Origin: Paramecium sonneborni | Taxonomy: Eukaryota; Ciliophora; Oligohymenophorea; Peniculida; Parameciidae | Reading direction: 5' to 3' | DNA length: 64,000 nt | Assembly (NCBI GenBank): GCA_905182985.1 | Contig: CAJJDN010000136.1 | Coordinates: 93,044 to 157,043, forward strand | Part shown: positions 54,601-64,000 of the stretch, in pieces | Position numbering within the stretch: position 1 is the first letter of the stretch | Layout of the letters: every line of letters begins with the position of its first letter | Position numbers and translations under genes: made by a program | Notes under the pieces: model-generated | What the model was told of the DNA's origin: nothing | The model's database searches: none | The model's input: the letters and a program-made list of their open reading frames with translations, nothing else

Positions 54601-57600
54601 AATTTCTGCTATAGGAGCAGTTAAACTTTCTGTATTATTAGATAAGGAATTTTTAAAAATTATTGTAATAATGGGAAATTTAATCCCATTTTTATCTTAT
54701 CCATAATTGAAAACCCCATATAATTCCTTAACTAATAAATCATCTGTTTTCTTATTCATTTCCTCTAAATATATATCTAAAAGTTTTAAAATATTATTAA
54801 TAACATATTTGGTTTATTTATTAGATATTGCTTCTAAAAATATCTCACTAAATAGTCCAAATAATCCACCACAACTTATAATATTTTCTATTTTTAAATT
54901 GTCCATTTACTTTTTTTTAAAATTAAATTTGAAAAAATTCTTTTCATAAAACAATTGAATAAAAAATTATAATTAAGAGGCAAGTTTTTCGAATTCATTA
55001 TTTTAATCTTTTGCAAAACAATCTTTTTTCATAATGTTTAACATTTTTAAAAGATTAGCGATTAGGATGACTTAATTTTTTACTTAATTCTGTTACAATT
55101 TACTTTAGATATATGCAAGTAAATTCTAAAATACTTCAGGAAAATGTGATAAAATTTTCAACAATCTTCCTAAATCTATTGATTTAAGATGTTAATTAGT
55201 GATTTTTGCTTTAATTAAATTTAGGTAAAAATTTTAAGAGCTTTTGCTTTAATCTTTATAATTTATTGAGTCAAAAATTAATTCTAACATACTATTTTCA
55301 ATCAAATCAAATAGTTACAAATCGTATTATAATAAATTACTTAATATATCAATTAAAGCAGGTTTACATTTTATTTCAAATAAGTAAGTATTATTGTTCA
55401 AAAGAAGAGCAATAAGATTTATAAATGTACATCTTGTATTTATGTTTTTTATTTCTCTGAGAATATCTACAACTATTTCTAAAACAGAATCATCTATTTT
55501 CAGATTATCTCTATAAAGTATTATTTCAAGAATAAGGGAATCTACAATAGTAGGATTATATTAGAGATTTTCTTTGTGAAGTTCTTCTATGAATAATAAT
55601 AAATTAATAAAATTCCAATAAAAAATATCACTTGTATTTTTAAATAATTTTTTTTAACAGGCTTTTAGTAATGCACTGAAATACATAACATCATTTTTTT
55701 AATTTATCATTGATGTATTTTAATTATATTTTTATAAATTGTTTTTTAAACTTTATTAATAAGTTGAACAAACTAACTTTAAATAAGACTTTATTATATG
55801 AAGATAATTAGAATTTAGATCTTAATATTCAAAAAGCTTTGCAAATAATTAAATATCACTCACAAATTTATAAAATAAGTTTTAATGCTTAATTTTATTC
55901 TCTTAAGAAAAGGGCTTTTCTAATGAATAATTTAAAAAATCAAAAAACTATTTTGTCTCTAAAATTTATAAATTAGGATTTTTTATTATTTACTCTATAA
56001 TTTATTCTAATGGCATTCCGTATTTTTTTTTTAAAAGCTCAAAAAAATAACTATTAAGAAATATTTCATCATCCACAAATTATTCAAATAAAGAAAATTA
56101 ATAAATTACTTAATTCGTAACTTAAAAAAAATATTTTGAATTCATTTAATCTAATTTTTCATTAAAATTAACCAAAATTTCAAGTAATTTTTGTAATTTA
56201 ACTTTAGATGTTATTTATAATAGTATGGTTGTAAAATTATTAAATTCCTGTTTGAAAAAAGTATTCAATGTTTCTTCATTTTTAAGTATAATTTAATCAA
56301 ATAAAATAGTTAATAGATCTGTAATTTAGTTTTCATATTCTTACAATTATTACTAATTTAAAATTTCTTAAAATATAAGCAAAATTAAATGATAAATGTT
56401 ATTATTTTTTAGAACATCATATAAATTTGATATTTATTTGTAAAAAATGGAATGTACTTCGTAAGGTTATTTTTTTTTAATAATATCATTGATTTCAAAT
56501 AAATCTTTACTTTCACGTTCTTATTAAATATCAAAAGGATTAATAATTTTTAAAAGTTTGGAGAATTTAATCAAATATTAAGATTTAGTTTCCAGTTCTA
56601 AAACAGATCCATTTTTTATTGGTTGATCAATAAGACAAAAATTAAACATTTTTCCTTAAAAAATATTGGTTTCATAATCAAAAGATTGAGTACAAAAGAT
56701 TTAGCTAATGTTTGATGTAGATTCAATTGATTTTCCTAAATCAATTTAAATAATTTCATTTATCTCCATTATCTGATTAACCTTGCTTTTGCATTATTGA
56801 CCATTAATATAAGCTGTGAAATGGTCTTTATTATAGTTAATTTAGTATTTGTATTTTGATGTCTCTGTTAAATTGATTTCAAAGCTTTAGGATACTTATC
56901 CTAAAAAATCTTATTTATTTAACACTTTAAATTGTCTAATCTAAACACATTATTTAGATATTAGAATTTGAATTCCACTTCTTTCTTTTAAATTCTTTTT
57001 AAAATATAAAGTTGCAAAATCATAAAACTATAGGCGATTTTCTTATTGAATTAATTCTTAGGAATCTTAAAACCCAAAATTTTCTTAGACTATTTTGTTT
57101 AAAAATTAAATTTCAAAATACATTGTAAATCCTTTTTGAATATTGAATTGTATAGGAAAACTAATATAAGAGTTTAGATCTTTAAAAAAGAGATATGAAT
57201 CATTATTTTCAAATAGGCTTTTAAAAATTGATATAAAGTCTGATAAGCCTTATGAAAAATTATTTTTTTTTACTAACTTTAGTTATGGTTCAAAAAATAT
57301 ATTTATTAAATCTCCATCATTTTCAAATATTTAATCTGCTAATTATTAACCATATTAATAATCAGGTAAAGAGTTTCGAAATATTAATAAATTATTAGAC
57401 TCTCCGAAACATAACCTTAATAAGTAATACAATTGTGAATTTGAAAAACTGATTTCACAACTTAATTTAATAATTTCTATCATAGATTATCTTATTTAAT
57501 TTGATTATTCATTTTTTTCTATAACTAAGAGTAATATTAATTTATTTAATATTGTGGAAAATTATTGTTTGTGTTATCTTGCAGCTTATAAAATAAAATT

Positions 57601-59886
57601 GACAATTAATTATTTATATTCAGAAGGTAAATCACATTCAAAAATGCAACTAATAAATATTTTTAGTAAACGATAATTCATAAATTTTTGATTGTTTTCA
57701 GAAATGCTACTCATATTTTTTGTCAAAAAATCTTCAACTGTTAGTAAATTAAAATTTTCAATTATATATTTTATTTAACTCTATGATAATTTTTCATGAT
57801 TTATGAATACTTTTGTAATATATTCATAAAGAGATTAATCTATATTGTCTAAGAACAAATTTAGAGTCACTATATCATCATTAAGTATCATAAACTTTTG
57901 TACAACATAAATTAATTTAAGTACCAAAATTAAAATTTCATAAAAATCTTCCAATTAAAAATGTTTCAATGAATTAGCTAATTGTAAAATTTTGTTTAAA
58001 AACTATGATATAAGTTGACAAAGAGAATTATCAAAAATATTTCTTGGAAGGGTTTCATTAGGTAATTCTAAAACTAAAAGTTGATTAAAACTGGGCAATT
58101 AATCATAGGTTTATTATGATTGGGGAACATCTATTTTTATTATAATTGTTATCATGGATCTTAAAGAGAGTATTATTTATTAAGATAAAAATTAAGAATG
58201 ATTTTCATCTGTCGATTCTTTTTAAAAATAAATAATCATTTAATGAAGTAATTGGATGATTTGATTTAAATCTGCTTTTGAATTGATGTTGCTTATTTAT
58301 CTATATTTAATAATTGAGCAATAAATGTGATTAATGATCTTTTATCTGCATTGATTTTAATTACATAATAGAATATATTTTGCTATGGTAATAGGATCAG
58401 AGGAGAATTATAATGGAGAGAAAACTTTAAAAATATATTCTTAAATATTATCACCATAACATGCTAAATCACTAGTGATGAGAATATCAAATAATTTTTT
58501 CTAAAATTTAGTTTCTTCAGCTAAGCGATGTTTAATGGAATCCTCCAGTAAATTAAGAACTTTTTTAGAACTTTAGTTATGCTTGTATTTGTACTATAAA
58601 ATAGGCTACAAGTAATTTAAAATGAATAAAAATAGTTAGTCATTAAAATCTTATTGGTATTATTAATTGGTTTGAATTAAGAAGGTATTAGTGATAATGT
58701 TAAAGATTGTATCTTGCCAGATTCTCATAATGTCGTTTGAATTTTAAAACTTTTCAAGATTGATAAAGATACGTAGGAGTCTTTTAGAACCAATATATAT
58801 TAATTTTAAAAATAAATCTTACCAAGAATTTGGATTATTAATGTGGTTTTTAACTAATTATCTTAATTTTTCGTCTTAATTATTAGAGGTTAGAAACCAG
58901 TAATATGACAACCATTTAAGTTCTAAAACATAGCAATTGGATTAAAACCTTTGATCAAAGTGTTATATTTCTTAAAATAATAATTGATATATATTTTCAT
59001 TAGAATTTCTTAAAAACTAATCAAGAAAAGTATATTTGAGGGGTTATTCAAATTTGAATAGTTATTACATATGTTATAAACTTTGATAATGATAATTTAA
59101 GAAATCTTTTAAGATTTTGGAAATATCTAAAGAAATTTAATGATCTTAAAATGTAAGTTGGGATACAATTCTGAAATTGTAAATAAGATTGTAAATATTT
59201 TGGATTTATTAATCATTAAATAAATTATATGCAAGTAATAGAAGTTATTATCCTCTTGAATAATGTTCAAATGAAAAGGCTTGTTAATTTTTGATTTCAA
59301 TGGAAATTCTACAAAGACGTAGATATTAAATTAGATAGATTTAAGTTATATCATATAGTATTGGTCCTAATAATGTACTGTTTTGATTAATATCGGTATC
59401 GTTTAATAAAATATCTTAAATGGTCATAACAAAAAATGATATGCTGTCAAATAATTAAGATTGATATTTGAATTTGGCTTATAAAGTGTTATTTTGAGTT
59501 TGTGATTCTTAAATGTTAGATTAACTAATATTATCTAAATGGCTATTAGTATCGAAGCCTAAAGATTCTTGTAGAAGAATTTCATCTGAATCTATTAATT
59601 TTTTACTAAAGTTAGGATTGTTAGGGATTTCTAATATTTTTTTTAAACTTAAATAACAATAGGATAAGAGTGTATTAGTGGAAAGGGATTGAAGGTTCTA
59701 TTTAATATAAATGAATTATTTTTCTGAAAAGTCAAGAGAAGGATGGTGAAGATTAACAATTTCTTCCATTTAAGCAATTTAAGATTTAGTGACTTATAAT
59801 TCATCAGTCTGAATAGAGTCATCTTGATTGAAGTATTGCCAGACCTTTTTTTTTTATTTAGCATTAAATTTTGTAATTGATAACAT
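51699..59886 (-). CDS. Very large BEACH-WD40 protein (neurobeachin/LvsA type)
   Basis: BEACH proteins act in vesicle traffic and lysosome or contractile-vacuole function. Minus-strand ATG at 59886 (MLSITKFNAKQKKKVWQYFN) to TGA at 51699-51701, about 2,650 aa; short introns were not all placed. Order: long helical N-terminal region; a lectin-like domain near 56.8 kb (NYNKDHFTAYINGQQC); a PH-like part near 54.0 kb; the BEACH domain at about 53.7-53.0 kb (KWQQGQLSNYQYIYLLNSHS, IFPWTS, LPEFYSNPQFFSEF, LPNWIDLIFGIHS, FGQPLQQIFTEKH); and WD repeats to the end (TVGCENGNFWCLYN). The BEACH motifs are clear. That the 8.2 kb form one gene is inferred from same-strand coding sequence at sampled points. 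Confidence 0.82.
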
Positions 59887-59994
59887 AAATAATGTATAAA
59901 AAAGGTGTTTGCATATGTTAAAAAGAAAAGAGACATGATAAATAAATTTAGATAGATGATGTGAAATAATTATAATATTATGATCATTAAAAGA

Positions 59995-60737
59995 TCATTT
60001 AAATTCGTCGTCTTCTTCATCAGGAATAGGTTGATTAACAGCATTTTCTAATTCCTTTTCAAGTTATGCAGCATATTATGGATCAATTTAGATTTCAGGA
60101 GGCAAGAGAGCAAGAGCTTAGACTAAAGCTAAATTAGGATCACTAATATAGTAAATAGATTAAATACTTGGCCAATCTTCTCAATAAATATAAGAAGGGC
60201 TTTTCATATTGATAATTAGATTTGGCTGAAACATCATAATATTGAATATTAACTTTTCTATGGAAGGTAATTTATCTTGCTTTAACTTTTCTATCTTTAG
60301 AATCAACCTATAATATTTATATATTTTATATACCTTATTGCCAACTAAGACAATAGGAACATTTTCACAGATTCTAGTAAGATCCTTATGCCATTTTGGT
60401 ACATTTTTGTAAGAGATTCTGGATGTAACATCAAACATAATGATTGCACAATGAGCACCTATATAATACCCTTCTCTAAGGCCTCCTAATTTCTCTTATC
60501 CTGCAGTATCCCAGATTACTAATCTAATTGGACCATGTGTTGTATAAAATACTACTTAACTGACTTCTACACCTTATGTGGCTAAAAACACACTCAAATT
60601 AAATATATACCTAAATATTTCTTTTCAAACTCTCCTGTTAAATGTCTCTTCACAAATGTTGTTTTTCCTACTGCACCATCACCTACTACTACTAATTTGA
60701 ATTCAGCAGCTACTTAAACTTATTATTATTATGCCAT
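59995..60737 (-). CDS. RAN: Ran GTPase, 220 aa
   Basis: The small GTPase that gives direction to nuclear transport. Minus-strand ATG at 60737 to TGA at 59995-59997; introns 60582-60610, 60308-60333 and 60143-60167 give 220 aa, the family length being about 216. Landmarks: [107 protein letters not shown] and the acidic end PDEEDDEFK. The P-loop is GDGAVGKT, where Ran of other groups has GDGGTGKT. Confidence 0.96.
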
Positions 60738-60904
60738 CTTTTTTGCGCTTAAAATTTACTTTATATTTAAAATATTTAAATTATGAATACAATTATTTAA
60801 GATATTTAAATTCATAAAACTCTTAATATTTTTGATTTAACACACTACACCAGTATTACTTTTATCATTCAAATTTACATTCTCTTATGAACTTATAAAA
60901 TCTA
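60738..60904. promoter_or_regulatory. Shared upstream region of divergent Ran and Rpn11 genes
   Basis: 167 AT-rich bases separate the start codons of the two divergently transcribed genes and must contain both promoters. No known motif was recognised. Confidence 0.4.
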
Positions 60905-61912
60905 ATGTAATAACTTGGAGGACATCCAAATCCATCACCTGATACTTCCATTCCAGATACAGCAGAATAAGTCACTATTAGTGCATTAGCATTAATTAAA
61001 ATGCTTAAAGTATATTTCAATCTAATCATTTCACTAGCATGCTCGAGCAGGTATTCCATTTGAAGTCATGGGTCTTCTATTAGGTGATATTGTTGATGAT
61101 TATCATATCAGAGTTTATGATGTATTCTCTATGCCTTAAACTGCCAGTAGTGTCTCCGTTGAATCTGTTGATCCCATTTTCTAATAAAAAATGGTTGAAC
61201 TTCTTAATTTAACTGGTAGAATGGAAAATTGTATTGGATGGTATCATTCACATCCATCCTATGGTTGCTGGCTTTCTAGTGGTATCTCTTTATTTATTAA
61301 TATTCAATAGTCGATATCAATACATAATAATCATATGAATAGTTGAATAAAAAATCTATTGCTGTTGTTATTGATCCAATTCAATCTGTTCGAGGAAAAG
61401 TTGTCATCGATGCATTCAGACTCATTCCTTAATCAAGTATTATCACATCTTAAGAACCACGATAAACTACATCAAATACAGGACATCTATAAAAACCTGG
61501 ACTTGAAGCATTACTTAGAGGACTCAATAGATACTATTATTCTATTAACATTAAATTTAAATGCAATGATCTAGAATAAAAGATGCTTCAAAATTTATAT
61601 AAAAATAGCTGGACTGAAGGATTAAAGTAATTTAATAATTATATTTAGATGCAATTCCGCTTTCGAAAATAGCAATAGAAATGAATTATGTGTAGAAGAA
61701 ATGTCTAAACTAGCTTCTGAATATTAAAAATTAATTGGTATTGAATTTCTTAATATTCAGAGGATGAAGCAAAAAAAGGTGAATAGGAGACTAAAATTAA
61801 GAATACTGGAAAGAAAGATCCTAAAAGACATCTTGGTTTGAAAGTAGATGAATTGCTGGATGAGAATTTAAATGCAATATTAGGAAGAATGATGGCTACT
61901 AAAGGATTTTGA
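60905..61912 (+). CDS. RPN11: 26S proteasome deubiquitinase Rpn11/PSMD14, 301 aa
   Basis: The lid subunit that removes ubiquitin chains from substrates during degradation. ATG 60905 to TGA 61910-61912. Introns 61010-61037, 61282-61310, 61627-61648 and 61738-61760 give 301 aa (usual about 310). Landmarks: [38 protein letters not shown], the metal site [17 protein letters not shown] with both His and the Asp, [40 protein letters not shown] (Rpn11-specific) and [12 protein letters not shown]. The first intron restores the family-specific KMLKHARAG. Closely related in fold to CSN5 at 5390. Confidence 0.97.
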
Positions 61913-61936
61913 TCTGAATTTGTTATATTAATAAAA

Positions 61937-62846
61937 ATGATTAATAATCTGATGTTTACTCCTGAACAGTTTGCGGCAAATTACTAAATCAATTTTTCAA
62001 AATTATTAGGGAAAGGTCATGATAGTACAGTATTTTTGACAATGGATAAACAAACGAAATAACAATATGCATTAAAATGTTTAGCTTAGACAACTGAGTA
62101 AAATGCGATTAACCTATTCGTAAATTTTCTAATAATATTTTGAAGAGAACGAGATCCAAATCCTTCGTCACATTCAACATGCTCATATAATTTAGATGAT
62201 TGGATATTGTTCAGATTGTTCTTGTATGCTTCTTGAATTAATGCCTTTTGGTTCCCTTTACAAGATACTACTATAAGGTCCTTTACCTCTTGCTATAGCA
62301 AATGGGATTACTCTTTAAATAGCAGAAGCTCTCTCTTATTTACATTTAAAAGGAATTACTCATGGAGATCTTAAGTTAGATAACTTATTAATCTCTCTTG
62401 ATTTCAAAGTAAAACTATGTGATTTAGGCTTTGCTAAAATTAATGGATCTACACCTATTCCTAAAGCTACAATATCAGGTAGTGAAGGATACACAGCACC
62501 AGAAATTTGGCATATTCCATAAGATCTAAAAAAATGTGATATGTTCTCTTTGGGTGTTGTTTATTTTATTTTGGTTACTGGACATCCTCCATTTGAATCA
62601 AATAATCCATAAACTGAAGATTCATGGTGGAAATTAATAAAAAATGAGAATTGGAGCATATTTTGGAAAGAATTAAAATTAAATATTTTACCAGAATATG
62701 TTAGACAAATCATATAAAAATTACTTTGTGTTAATTTTTAATTCAGATATTCAGCTGATGAAATACTACAAATATTAGTAGATAAATCTGCTACATCTGA
62801 ATAAATTACTGATGAAATCAAAAAAAGACTTAATCAAAAAAAATGA
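61937..62846 (+). CDS. Protein kinase with HGD and DLG variant motifs, 293 aa
   Basis: ATG 61937 to TGA 62844-62846; one intron at 62120-62147 (28 bases, ending GAG) gives 293 aa. Motifs: glycine loop LGKGHDSTVFL, ATP-binding Lys in QYALKCLA, helix C as NEIQILRHIQHAHI, hinge LLELMPFGSLYKIL, catalytic loop HGDLKLDNLL (HRD is usual), metal loop CDLGFAK (DFG is usual), GSEGYTAPEIW and DMFSLGVVYFILVTGHPPF. The catalytic Asp, Lys and Asn are present, so activity is possible, but HGD and DLG are uncommon. No regulatory domain is attached. Starts 24 bases after the Rpn11 stop. Subfamily not assigned. Confidence 0.88.
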
Positions 62847-63163
62847 TGTATTTGTATATTTATATTATTAAAATTTATTAAAAAGAACTAATTGTGAATC
62901 CTATTAGATTAAAATATTTAAGAATTACCTTTCAATTTTTTTGAATTAGATTCTTTATAGTTATTAAAGAGTGAAATTTAAAAAATAGTATTTATGAATA
63001 TTTGTATGTATGCATTTTTATAAATTATTGAGTCTTAGTACATAGAAAAAACAAAAAGAATATTAATAATAAAAATGCTAGTGTTTTGATGATTGCTATT
63101 AACTCTTGAATTTTAAATTAAATATGCTCCAAATAATGTACTTTATATTTAATAAATCAGTGC
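62847..63163. other. Intergenic stretch between converging genes
   Basis: About 317 bases between the kinase stop (plus) and the eL38 stop (minus). AT-rich; no gene or structured element recognised. Confidence 0.5.
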
Positions 63164-63501
63164 TCATTTCTTTTACTTCTTTTTGGTTTATTATTTCTTT
63201 CCTCCATTACCGATAACAATTTTATTAACATCTAAGATAATAGAAATGAATATTATACTTTATGGGAGTGTTTATTAAATTTTTTATGCCTTATTCTTAT
63301 CAGCTGTTTTGAAGGTAAAGAGATATTTCTTACCTCTCAACTTAAATTTAGTGATCTTCTTAGATTCCTTTATATAGAGGTCTAAATAGATAAATTGAAA
63401 AAAATACTCTTTTTTGGTTCTTTATTGGCATCTTTTCCTTATGCTTCACTACCTTTCATGAGTGAGAGGAACACTTTAACATCTTGAACTTCCTTAGGCA
63501 T
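63164..63501 (-). CDS. RPL38: Large-subunit ribosomal protein eL38, 94 aa
   Basis: Minus-strand ATG at 63501 to TGA at 63164-63166; introns 63382-63407 and 63232-63258 give 94 aa. [17 protein letters not shown] fits the start of eL38 (MPRKIEEIKDFLLTAR in human), and [20 protein letters not shown] then KNKAQKIQQTLP fits its core. The product is about 24 residues longer than the human protein because of a basic tail (GGKKQQTKKKQKK). The second intron (GTA...TAG, 27 bases) was chosen because it ends the family core neatly. Confidence 0.85.
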
Positions 63502-63552
63502 TTAATTTAAAAAAGATTTAAAAATTTTAATAACAAAAACAAAAACACTAAT

Positions 63553-64000
63553 TCACTTTTAAACTTAATCTTCTTTTGATTATTGTTCATTCTTTCCTCT
63601 TAATTTCTTCAATTATTCTTCAGAATAATGAGTTATTTCAGCAGCCTTTTATTAATTATCTTAATAACGTGATCCTTTTTTCTTATAAATTCTGAATCCA
63701 AATACTCTAGGCACATATGTCTGATTATTGGCAGGAATCTAAATCTCTTATATGAAATTCTAATTCATTCAATAAAATATAATATACCATTAAAAAAATA
63801 GATGGAAATGAACAACCAAAATATGCACCATCAACATCTGGACATTTCTTCTTTGGAATATATACTTCTTCACATCTTGGACAGAATACTTTTACTCTAG
63901 AAGTACGTAGTTCTTCACTCATTCCTACAGGTAAAACATTTTGTCTTTCACATAATACTCTTGGACATGCTCCAAATTTACCTCCTAAATATTTATCTTT
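63553..64000 (-). CDS. CK2B: Casein kinase 2 beta subunit (N-terminus outside window)
   Basis: Regulatory subunit of protein kinase CK2. The frame enters from the right edge and ends at TGA 63553-63555; intron 63760-63787 joins the exons. The visible part has the zinc site CPRVLC and CPRCEEVYIPKKKCPDVDG, GAYFGCSFPSIFLM and YVPRVFGFRIYKKKG, as in CK2 beta (DGAYFG, FVPRLYGFKIH). Both CxxxxC/CxxC pairs are present. The tail QLKKLRGKNEQQSKEDQVQK is a lineage-specific extension. The N-terminal half lies beyond the window. Confidence 0.95.

Noticed and set aside
59649..59936. 95-residue minus-strand frame starting MSLFFLTYANTFF
   Set aside because: It is a shadow of the BEACH gene. The true frame, starting at 59886, continues with coding-like sequence for kilobases.

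Overview
The window is nuclear (macronuclear-type) DNA from a ciliate of the Paramecium kind. Every convincing gene is open only if TAA and TAG are read as glutamine and TGA is the sole stop. Introns are 22-34 bases long, almost always GTA...TAG. The DNA is very AT-rich, gaps between genes are mostly tens of bases, and many genes have ciliate-type families. Most genes were read by hand with this code, and intron positions were chosen where they restore known protein families. No tRNA, rRNA, CRISPR array or transposon was recognised.

Layout. 1-14 kb: end of a propeller-like protein, two unknown proteins, CSN5, small unknown proteins, a B-box protein, a cysteine-rich membrane protein, a VAP/MSP protein and a WD40 protein. 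14-26.6 kb: a small protein, a secreted protein, a giant type I membrane protein and an SP-RING-like/C48-like protein. 26.6-37 kb (minus strand): a GPCR-PIP-kinase fusion, an ABCC transporter, a dead CDK gene, a CDPK and an Atg8-like protein. 37-46.7 kb (plus strand): kinesin-14, a second giant membrane protein, a dead valyl-tRNA synthetase and small genes. 46.7-64 kb: relics, an importin-alpha-like protein, a LITAF protein, a very large BEACH protein, Ran, Rpn11, a kinase, ribosomal protein eL38 and CK2 beta.

Five blocks of 1.1-1.25 kb occur twice in direct tandem. The copies are separated by a single N (four cases) or 77 Ns (one case). They look like unmerged overlapping contig ends rather than biology, so the true locus is probably about 5.8 kb shorter. 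In each case the downstream copy carries the intact gene.

The genes are not an operon-like system; the window is a mosaic of housekeeping and ciliate-expanded families. The most unusual items are the 7TM receptor fused to a degenerate PIP kinase, the protein joining an SP-RING-like finger to a C48-like domain, two start codons only 16 bp apart on opposite strands, and well-preserved pseudogenes of the kind left by whole-genome duplication.
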